Below, piece after piece: positions 1 through 6,864 of a stretch of DNA of 7,599 nt. Location of the stretch: NCBI GenBank assembly GCA_035544635.1, contig DATKDQ010000199.1, positions 1 through 7,599 on the forward strand, written 5' to 3'. Under the pieces are notes generated by a model. It searched no databases. It saw only the letters and a list, made by a program, of their open reading frames with translations, and was not told the DNA's origin. Both the position numbers and the translations under genes were made by a program. Within the stretch, counting starts at the first letter, position 1. Every line of letters starts with the position of its first letter. The stretch is from DATAFT01 sp035544635. GTDB taxonomy: Bacteria > Acidobacteriota > Thermoanaerobaculia > Multivoradales > Multivoraceae.

Positions 1-30
1 CTAGATGCTGTTGGCGCCGAGGACGGCGCG
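1..30. repeat. Partial copy of intergenic palindromic repeat
   Basis: Bases 13-29 match the core of the repeats at 6308-6324 and 6372-6388 at 16 of 17 positions (GGCGCCGxGGACGGCGC). The flank also resembles them: CTAG at 1-4 and ATGCT at 5-9 correspond to CTAG and ATGCT just left of the 6372 copy. The core folds into a short GC stem, GCGCCG with CGGCGC. This copy lies just downstream of the fur stop codon and probably continues beyond the left edge. A chance GC-rich match is unlikely given the matching flank, but the family cannot be confirmed from one window. Confidence 0.6.
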
Positions 31-36
31 CGTCCA

Positions 37-507
37 TCACCTGGCGATCCCGATCCGGCGTCCCTCCCTTTCCTCGCCGGCGCACTCGCGGCACAGGCCG
101 GTGATCTGCAGGCTGTGCACGTGCGGCTCGAACCCGTGCACGCGGCAGATCTCGTTCTGTAGCGCCTCGATCCCGGGGCTGACGAACTCCACCACCCGCC
201 CGCATTCGCGGCAGAAGAGATGATCGTGACGCTGGCCCACGTGCACGTGCTCGTACAGGTGGCGGCTCGAGCCGAGCTGATGCTTGCGGACGACGCCGCA
301 TTCGACCAGCAGGTCGAGACTGCGGTAGACCGTCGCGCGCGAGGTCTTCTGGCCGCGCGCCTTCATCGAGCGCAGGAGCTCCTCGGCGTCGATGTGCCCG
401 TGCAGCGAGAAGATCTCGTCGAACAGCGCGGTGCGCTCCCGGGTCAGCCGAAGGCCGCGCTGGCGCAGGTAGCGAATGAAACGCTCTCGCTCCGGGTTGG
501 CCGCCAT
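37..507 (-). CDS. Fur-family metal-dependent transcriptional regulator
   Basis: This 156-residue protein is a ferric-uptake-regulator family repressor, a dimer that binds DNA when loaded with a metal (Fe2+ in Fur, Fe/Mn in PerR, Zn in Zur). The winged-helix DNA-binding domain covers about residues 8-85. The recognition helix is near TSRATVYRSLDLL (55-67), and H38 sits where the family has a metal-binding histidine. The C-terminal dimerisation domain carries HDHLFCRECG (94-103). C99/C102 and C139/C142 form the usual pair of CxxC motifs of the structural zinc site, and H87, H89, H94 and H96 are candidate regulatory ligands. The length is close to the E. coli Fur length of about 148. The ATG at 505-507 has only a weak Shine-Dalgarno, but a good promoter lies about 30 bp upstream. 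Fur or PerR is more likely than Zur, but sequence alone does not settle the metal. The last residues (RRIGIAR) are encoded by a 17-bp segment that recurs almost exactly at 793-809. Confidence 0.95.
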   Translation of the reverse strand: MAANPERERFIRYLRQRGLRLTRERTALFDEIFSLHGHIDAEELLRSMKARGQKTSRATVYRSLDLLVECGVVRKHQLGSSRHLYEHVHVGQRHDHLFCRECGRVVEFVSPGIEALQNEICRVHGFEPHVHSLQITGLCRECAGEEREGRRIGIAR

Positions 508-545
508 GGTGTTGCTCGACAGGGGGGCCCGGCCGCCCGCACCCG

Positions 546-574
546 ATCCTTTGACTGCGGTGCTCGATTGTCAA
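546..574 (-). promoter_or_regulatory. Candidate sigma70 promoter of the Fur-family gene
   Basis: On the minus strand a perfect -35 hexamer TTGACA (569-574) is followed by a 17-bp spacer and AAGGAT (546-551), which keeps the A at position 2 and the final AT of the -10 consensus. Transcription would start near 539 and give a leader of about 32 nt. A half-site pair TTGAC (551-555) and GTCAA (570-574) overlaps the promoter and could be an operator for autoregulation. It does not look like a classical Fur or PerR box. Confidence 0.55.
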
Positions 575-648
575 GGCGCCCGGCCGCGGCCCCCGGCCGC
601 GCCGCCCGGCGCGGGCTACCGGGGTTCCGGCTCGCGACGCCGTGCGGC

Positions 649-693
649 TCTAGCAGCGTGTGGCGAATGTCAGTATCGCCCCACGCTGCTAGA
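649..693. repeat. Long inverted repeat, 18-bp arms, CTAG at both ends
   Basis: Arms 649-666 and 676-693 pair over 18 bp with one mismatch (T661 against C681) around a 9-nt loop. The outer part reads CTAGCAGCGTG on one arm and CACGCTGCTAG on the other. The tetranucleotide CTAG at each end could be a 4-bp target duplication with 13-bp terminal repeats inside it, as left by some insertion sequences (the IS5 subgroup prefers YTAR). It could equally be part of the palindrome. There is no room for a transposase, so this would be a miniature element or remnant. The structure is certain; its origin is inference. Confidence 0.7.
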
Positions 694-753
694 AGCCTTG
701 ACCCGCAGGAATCTTTACAGATGGATCAAGTTCGCTCGTCGGGTCAAGGCTTC
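692..753. repeat. Perfect 14-bp inverted repeat with 34-nt loop
   Basis: GAAGCCTTGACCCG at 692-705 is exactly complementary to CGGGTCAAGGCTTC at 740-753. The left arm starts where the preceding hairpin (649-693) ends, so the two form one compound structure of about 105 bp downstream of gltA. The loop is comparatively AT-rich (706-739). It may be a miniature mobile element, a structured 3' end of the gltA transcript or a protein-binding site; nothing here decides between them. Confidence 0.7.
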
Positions 754-798
754 CGAGCCGCGCGGCGCAGCCGCGCTTGGCGGGGAGCATCAGCTATC

Positions 799-823
799 CC
801 GATCCGGCGCGGCGCCGGATCGG
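799..823 (-). terminator. Hairpin just after gltA, weak terminator candidate
   Basis: Two 12-bp arms, CCGATCCGGCGC (799-810) and its exact complement (812-823), are separated by one base, giving a stem of 11 bp with a 3-nt loop. It begins 4 bp past the gltA stop codon. On the gltA strand the stem is followed by GATAGCTGATGC with no run of U, so it is not a canonical intrinsic terminator. It may protect the mRNA 3' end or be a repeat copy. Confidence 0.35.
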
Positions 824-827
824 TCGC

Positions 828-2156
828 CTAGGAGCGGTCCTCGAGCGGCACGAACGGACGCTCGCGCTGGCCGACGTAGATCTGGCGCGGCCGGTTGAGC
901 CGGCTTTCGGGATCCTGGTTCATCTCCTTCCAGTGGGCGATCCACCCGGGGAGACGGCCGAGCGCGAACATCACCGTGAACATGTTGGTCGGGATGCGCA
1001 TCGCGCGGTACAGGATCCCGCTGTAGAAATCGACGTTGGGGTAGAGCTTCTTCTCCGAGAAGTAGGGATCGGAAAGCGCCACCGCCTCCAGGTTCTTTGC
1101 GATCTCGAGCAGCGGATCGGAGACGCCGAGCTCGTCGAGCACCTCGTCCGCGGCGGCCTTGATGATCTTGGCGCGCGGATCGAAGTTCTTGTACACGCGG
1201 TGCCCGAACCCCATCAGGCGAAACTCGGAGTCCTTCGCCTTGGCCAGGTTCACGTACTTGCGGAAGTCGCCGCCGTCGCGTCGAATCATGTCGAGCATCT
1301 CGATCACGCTCTGGTTGGCTCCGCCGTGGAGCGGTCCCCACAGGGCGAAGATCGCGGCGGCGATGGAAGCCCACATGTTGGACTGGCTCGAACCCACCAT
1401 GCGCGCGGTCGACGTCGAGCAGTTCTGCTCGTGGTCGGCGTGGAGGATGAGCAGGAGGTTGAGCGCGCGGTCGATCGTCGGTGAGAACTCGTAGGGCTCC
1501 GACGGCACCGCGAACATCATGTGGAGGAACTGCTGGGTATAACTGAGGTCGTTTCGGGGATAGATGAAAGGCTGCCCGATCGACTTCTTGTAGGAGAAGG
1601 CGGCGATCGTCTTCGCCTTGGACAGCAGCCGGATGATGTTGAGGTCGATCTCGTCGTCACGGTAGTACGACGACAGCGCCGCCACCAGCGAGGCCAGGAT
1701 CACCATCGGATGCGAGGTCGCGGTGAACCCGTCCAGAAACTTCTTCATGTCCTCGTGGAGCAGGCTGTGGTGGTTGAGATTCCACCGGAACCTCTGGAGC
1801 TGCTCCTTGTTCGGCAGCTCGCCGTGGATCAGGAGATAGGCGACCTCGGTGAAGCGGGCGCCCGAGCAGAGCTGCTCGATGGGATAGCCGCGGTAGCGGA
1901 GAATGCCGCACTCGCCGTCGATGAAGGTGATTGCGCTCTTGCAAGCGCCGGTGGAGCCGTATCCCGGATCGTAGGTGATGGCGCCGGTCTGGCTGCGCAG
2001 CGACTGGACGTCGATTCCGACCTCGCCCTCGGTCCCGACGATCACCGGGAACTCGTACTCTTTACCGTCGAGGCAGAGCTTGGCCGTCTTCTTCGTCTGC
2101 ACGTCGTTTCTCGGCACGTCGTCTCCCGGGCGCCGCGCTGCCTCCGAGTGTCTCAT
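828..2156 (-). CDS. gltA: Citrate synthase (type II)
   Basis: Condenses oxaloacetate and acetyl-CoA to citrate, the entry step of the TCA cycle, in the cytoplasm. The 442-residue protein aligns by eye with E. coli GltA (427 residues) along its whole length. The small N-terminal domain runs to about residue 60 (KLCLDGKEYEFPVI). It is followed by YDPGYGSTGACKSAITFIDGE (62-82) and GILRYRGYPIEQL (84-96). The catalytic residues are present: H277 in WGPLHGGAN, H319 in the signature GFGHRVYKNFDPR (316-328) and D376 in LYPNVDFYSG. HADHEQNCSTS (239-249) is also typical of the bacterial type II form. The ATG at 2154-2156 lies about 14 nt after a predicted transcription start, with GGAAGG 6 nt upstream. 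An in-frame GTG at 2100-2102 would remove a poorly conserved 18-residue leader and remains an alternative start. The gene is co-oriented with acnA, which acts on its product, but has its own promoter. Confidence 0.98.
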   Translation of the reverse strand: MRHSEAARRPGDDVPRNDVQTKKTAKLCLDGKEYEFPVIVGTEGEVGIDVQSLRSQTGAITYDPGYGSTGACKSAITFIDGECGILRYRGYPIEQLCSGARFTEVAYLLIHGELPNKEQLQRFRWNLNHHSLLHEDMKKFLDGFTATSHPMVILASLVAALSSYYRDDEIDLNIIRLLSKAKTIAAFSYKKSIGQPFIYPRNDLSYTQQFLHMMFAVPSEPYEFSPTIDRALNLLLILHADHEQNCSTSTARMVGSSQSNMWASIAAAIFALWGPLHGGANQSVIEMLDMIRRDGGDFRKYVNLAKAKDSEFRLMGFGHRVYKNFDPRAKIIKAAADEVLDELGVSDPLLEIAKNLEAVALSDPYFSEKKLYPNVDFYSGILYRAMRIPTNMFTVMFALGRLPGWIAHWKEMNQDPESRLNRPRQIYVGQRERPFVPLEDRS

Positions 2157-2176
2157 GGGAGCCTTCCGGGGGCCGG

Positions 2177-2205
2177 ATTGTAGCGTCGCCCCCGGGGCGG
2201 TGCAA
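2177..2205 (-). promoter_or_regulatory. Sigma70-type promoter of gltA with palindromic spacer
   Basis: On the minus strand TTGCAC (2200-2205) and TACAAT (2177-2182) are separated by exactly 17 bp. The -10 box matches TATAAT at 5 of 6 positions and the -35 box matches TTGACA at 4 of 6. Transcription would start near 2170, leaving a leader of about 14 nt before the ATG. The spacer contains a perfect 13-bp palindrome CGCCCCCGGGGCG (2187-2199 on the plus strand), placed where a repressor could block polymerase. In GC-rich DNA that palindrome could be chance. Confidence 0.65.
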
Positions 2206-2290
2206 CAGAATGGCCCCGGGCGAGAGGCGAGGTCGCGGCGGTGAAGAGCATCGCGCGGACGCGGGGGGAATGCAGGCGCCCGGGCGCGCG

Positions 2291-2369
2291 TTGTCCGGAG
2301 TGGCGGCAGGCCGTAGGGAGTTGGGCCTGCCGAGGAGCCTCAGGCTCCGACAATCTCCTTCAACTCCCT
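2291..2369. repeat. Nested, mutually exclusive inverted repeats
   Basis: Stem A pairs CGGCAGGCC (2304-2312) with GGCCTGCCG (2324-2332), 9 bp with no mismatch. Stem B pairs AGGGAGTTG (2315-2323) with CAACTCCCT (2361-2369), again 9 bp perfect, and its left arm is the loop of stem A. Inside B a third palindrome pairs GGAGCCT (2334-2340) with AGGCTCC (2342-2348). TTGTCCGGAG (2291-2300) is also complementary to CTCCGACAA (2346-2354) apart from one extra base. A and B cannot both form as a simple nested fold. The cluster lies upstream of the gltA promoter and downstream of acnA, so any RNA would be part of the acnA 3' region. Confidence 0.65.
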
Positions 2370-2499
2370 CTCCTCCCCCCGTGTCGCCCCCCTCCGCGGC
2401 ACGGGGCTGTTCTTTTGCTCGTCGTCCCTTGGCGGTCGGGGCGCACCGCCCACCTCGACCTCGGGCGAACGGCCCGCCCGCTCGCTGCGGACTCGCTCC

Positions 2500-5292
<2,793 letters not shown>

Positions 5293-5454
5293 CTCCACTC
5301 CTGGGGACACGGACGGCGTGTGGCGCCGTCGCGGTGCGCGGCGACGACCGAACCGACCGCAGACGACTACCTTAGCGCAAAGGCTCGCGCCGGTGACACC
5401 CTCCACCGCCGGATCGGTCGCCGGCTATCGGCAGACGGCGTTAAGATTGAAGTG
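5293..5454. other. Divergent spacer between acnA and yqgE
   Basis: This 162-bp region must hold the promoters of both acnA (minus) and yqgE (plus). I could not assign either with confidence. TAAGAT at 5442-5447 resembles a -10 for yqgE but has no -35 and would give almost no leader. A 16-bp segment at 5407-5422 is identical to 813-828, next to the gltA stop. Confidence 0.5.
5298..5302 (-). promoter_or_regulatory. Ribosome binding site that sets the acnA start
   Basis: AGGAG on the minus strand lies 5 nt before the ATG at 5290-5292 and 8 nt before the adjacent ATG at 5287-5289. It supports starting the protein at MMDSFG or MDSFG rather than at the open frame's far 5' end. The second ATG has the more usual spacing. 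Confidence 0.7.
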
Positions 5455-6039
5455 ATGAGCGACGGCTCCGGAATCGAGACGCCCGTGCTGCTCGCCGCCC
5501 TGCCCCAGGTGCGCGACCCCTTCTTTCATCAGAGCGTCGTGTTGCTCATCCACCATGACCGCGAGGGCAGCTTTGGCCTCATCGTCAACCGGCCTACCGA
5601 GCTCCTGATCGCGGACATCCTGCGCGGCATGAAGATCGACTGGGGCGGCAGCCCGCGGGCGCTCGCCTACTTCGGAGGACCGGTGCGGCCCCAACTCGGC
5701 ACCGTGCTCTATTCCGGCGAGGCGGCGGAGATCGAGGGAGTCACCGCCGCCGCCGAGATCTACCCCGGCGTGCGCACCACTCAGCATTTCGGCGATCTCG
5801 CCGCCCTCGCGAGGAGACCACCCGATCATCTCCGGCTGGTGCTGGGGTACGCGGGCTGGGGCGAGGAGCAGCTCATCCAGGAGATCCAGCGCAACGACTG
5901 GATCACCGCCCCGGTCCAGGAGGAGCTGATCTTCACGCAGGAGCCCGAGGGCATCTGGGAGCGTACGCTGCGATCGGTAGGCGTGGATCCCGCCAGCCTG
6001 CCCTCGTGGACCGTGGTCGGGGGCGACACGGCGAACTGA
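5455..6039 (+). CDS. yqgE: YqgE/AlgH family protein (DUF179)
   Basis: A 194-residue cytoplasmic protein of the YqgE/AlgH family, whose molecular role is not established; AlgH was named for a link to alginate production in Pseudomonas. The family blocks are clear: LLAALPQVRDPFFHQSVVLL (12-31) followed by HHDREGSFGLIVNRP (33-47), then FGGPVRPQLGTVLY (73-86) and LGYAGWGEEQLIQEIQRNDWI (130-150). The length agrees with the usual 185-200 residues and there is no signal peptide or membrane segment. The frame is open far upstream into the acnA antisense, but homology begins only at MSDGSGIETPVLLAALP. The ATG at 5455 is therefore preferred, with GTG at 5452 an alternative; its Shine-Dalgarno (GAAG) is weak. 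In many proteobacteria yqgE adjoins yqgF/ruvX. Here it is followed after 27 bp by a small helical protein and probably forms an operon with it. Confidence 0.93.
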   Translation: MSDGSGIETPVLLAALPQVRDPFFHQSVVLLIHHDREGSFGLIVNRPTELLIADILRGMKIDWGGSPRALAYFGGPVRPQLGTVLYSGEAAEIEGVTAAAEIYPGVRTTQHFGDLAALARRPPDHLRLVLGYAGWGEEQLIQEIQRNDWITAPVQEELIFTQEPEGIWERTLRSVGVDPASLPSWTVVGGDTAN

Positions 6040-6054
6040 TCAACCGGCGCGGGC

Positions 6055-6062
6055 GGAGGAGG
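6055..6062 (+). promoter_or_regulatory. Strong ribosome binding site for the 75-residue ORF
   Basis: GGAGGAGG lies 4 nt before the ATG at 6067, or 6 nt when counted from the GGAGGA core. It is the best Shine-Dalgarno in the window and is the main reason to accept the short reading frame that follows as a gene. Confidence 0.75.
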
Positions 6063-6066
6063 CGCG

Positions 6067-6294
6067 ATGGATCGCGAGAAGGTGCGCGAGCTCAGGGAGC
6101 ATCTCGATTTCGTCGATGACCGCCTCACGCACCGGCTGCGGAGCTCCGGCGCCTCCCTGGTGCGCCCGGGGCCCGAGGAGATCGAGCGTCGCCAGCGCGA
6201 TCTGGCCGACTACGCGATCGAGCTGAAGGAGGTGCTGCGCCAGCTCCTCCACGCGCTCGAGCCCGGGGGTAGGCCTCCGGAACGTGCTGAGTAG
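6067..6294 (+). CDS. Small helical hypothetical protein, 75 residues
   Basis: I do not recognise a family. The protein is highly charged, lacks cysteine and has no signal peptide or membrane segment. It appears to be a helical hairpin: helix 1 about residues 2-27 (REKVRELREHLDFVDDRLTHRL), a short Gly/Pro turn at 28-36, and helix 2 about 37-65 (EEIERRQRDLADYAIELKEVLRQLLHAL). Leu, Ile and Val spacing is compatible with an amphipathic or coiled-coil pair. A Pro/Arg/Glu-rich tail follows. Strong support comes from GGAGGAGG before the ATG and a 27-bp gap after yqgE, so it is probably co-translated with yqgE. The stop codon lies inside a perfect 10-bp hairpin that may end the transcript. Function is unknown; a small regulatory or scaffolding partner is only a guess. 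Confidence 0.75.
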   Translation: MDREKVRELREHLDFVDDRLTHRLRSSGASLVRPGPEEIERRQRDLADYAIELKEVLRQLLHALEPGGRPPERAE

Positions 6295-6307
6295 CACGTT
6301 CCTGTTT
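6279..6307 (+). terminator. Hairpin over the stop codon, possible terminator
   Basis: GGAACGTGCT (6279-6288) and AGCACGTTCC (6293-6302) pair perfectly over 10 bp around the loop GAGT. CTGTTT-like sequence (TGTTT, 6303-6307) follows, which is a short U-run on the plus strand. It would end the yqgE operon. The stem includes the stop codon of the 75-residue gene, so ribosomes would partly mask it. The weak U-tract keeps confidence moderate. Confidence 0.5.
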
Positions 6308-6395
6308 GGCGCCGCGGACGGCGCTAGCTCCGGAGATGCTGAATAGCATCTCCTCCGCTAGCCATGCTCTCGGCGCCGCGGACGGCGCTAGCTCC
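6308..6395. repeat. Composite intergenic repeat: 24-bp direct repeats flanking a hairpin
   Basis: The same 24 bp occur at 6308-6331 and 6372-6395 (start GGCGCCGCGG, end GCTAGCTCC), 64 bp apart. Each copy folds by itself: GCGCCG, loop CGGA, CGGCGC. Between them is a second hairpin, GGAGATGCT (6332-6340) with AGCATCTCC (6345-6353), loop GAAT. GCTAGC occurs three times: 6323-6328, 6357-6362 and 6387-6392. The right copy supplies the last dut codon and its stop. A related unit is at 1-30. The arrangement resembles REP/BIME-type dispersed palindromic DNA between convergent genes, where it could act as a two-way transcript end. Confidence 0.8.
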
Positions 6396-6849
6396 CGGTC
6401 GAGCCGAAGCCTCCGCCTCCGCGCTCGCTCGAGCCGAGCGCCGCCGCTTCCTGCCAGCGCGCCGTGGCTACCGGAGCGAACACGATCTGTGCCACCCGGT
6501 CGCCGCGCCGCACCTCGAACGGCGAGGTACCCAGATTCACCAGCAGCACGCCGATCTCGCCGCGGTAGTCCGCGTCGATCGTGCCCGGCGCGTTCAACAC
6601 GGTGACACCGTGCGCGGCGGCGAGACCGCTGCGCGGGCGCACCTGCCCTTCCCAGCCGGGAGGGATCTCGAGGGCGATGCCGGTGGGAACCAGCGCGCGC
6701 TCCCCCGGGGCGATCGTGATCGGAACCGTCACTGCAGCGCGGAGATCGCTCCCCGCGCTCCCGGCGGACGCGACGGCGGGAGCGGCGAGGTCGCGCCCGT
6801 GCTCGAGTCGGACGAAGCGGACGGTCAACCGATCGCGCGTCGTCACCAC
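6388..6849 (-). CDS. dut: Deoxyuridine 5'-triphosphate nucleotidohydrolase (dUTPase)
   Basis: Hydrolyses dUTP to dUMP and pyrophosphate. This keeps uracil out of DNA and supplies dUMP for thymidylate synthesis; the family is a cytoplasmic homotrimer. All five trimeric dUTPase motifs are present in the 153 residues: I, AGSAGSDLRA (29-38); II, RPRSGLAAAHGV (71-82); III, NAPGTIDADYRGEIG (86-100) with the catalytic aspartate D92 and the ribose-discriminating Y95; IV, GDRVAQIVFAPV (116-127); V, RGGGGFGSTG (143-152), the Gly-rich lid. The length is normal (E. coli Dut about 151). The start is GTG at 6847-6849, directly followed by a second GTG at 6844-6846. No strong Shine-Dalgarno is visible, and translation may be coupled to the upstream gene that stops 15 bp earlier. 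The final codon and stop lie in the right copy of the 24-bp intergenic repeat. Confidence 0.97.
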   Translation of the reverse strand: MVTTRDRLTVRFVRLEHGRDLAAPAVASAGSAGSDLRAAVTVPITIAPGERALVPTGIALEIPPGWEGQVRPRSGLAAAHGVTVLNAPGTIDADYRGEIGVLLVNLGTSPFEVRRGDRVAQIVFAPVATARWQEAAALGSSERGGGGFGSTGS

Positions 6850-6864
6850 GGCGGCTCGCGGGAA

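Larger units (their letters stand above)
508..827. other. Intergenic region between fur and gltA, rich in inverted repeats
   Basis: I see no believable gene in these 320 bp. Reading frames that cross it are continuations of shadow frames and have no ribosome binding site. It holds the fur promoter at its left end. To the right are four inverted repeats in a row: 649-693, 692-753, 760-776 and 799-823, described separately where strong. As the gltA 3' region it could end gltA transcription, but no hairpin is followed by a U-tract on the minus strand. Confidence 0.7.
2157..2499. other. Intergenic region between gltA and acnA
   Basis: No gene is supported in these 343 bp; short frames here lack ribosome binding sites and recognisable protein. 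The left end is the gltA promoter. The middle (2291-2369) is a cluster of overlapping inverted repeats. Further right are a 7-bp stem 2377-2383/2400-2406 (CCCCGTG/CACGGGG) and a 6-bp stem 2431-2436/2445-2450. None is followed by a U-tract on the acnA strand, so the end of the acnA transcript is not evident. A TTCTTTT run at 2410-2416 would suit only a plus-strand transcript, and no plus-strand gene precedes it. Confidence 0.65.

Noticed and set aside
551..574. Fur or PerR box at the fur promoter (TTGAC, GTCAA half-sites)
   Set aside because: The half-sites are short and the spacing and sequence do not match the classical Fur or PerR consensus; retained only as a possible operator.
1521..2183. 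220-residue plus-strand frame opposite gltA
   Set aside because: It lies antisense to conserved citrate synthase codons and shows no domain or ribosome binding site.
2377..2416. Plus-strand terminator (stem CCCCGTG/CACGGGG followed by a T-rich run)
   Set aside because: The loop is 16 nt, a CTG interrupts before the T-run, and no plus-strand gene lies to its left for it to terminate.
5293..5406. 38-residue N-terminal extension of acnA
   Set aside because: It is Arg-rich and unlike aconitase N-termini. AGGAG at 5298-5302 lies within it and fits the ATG codons at 5292/5289.
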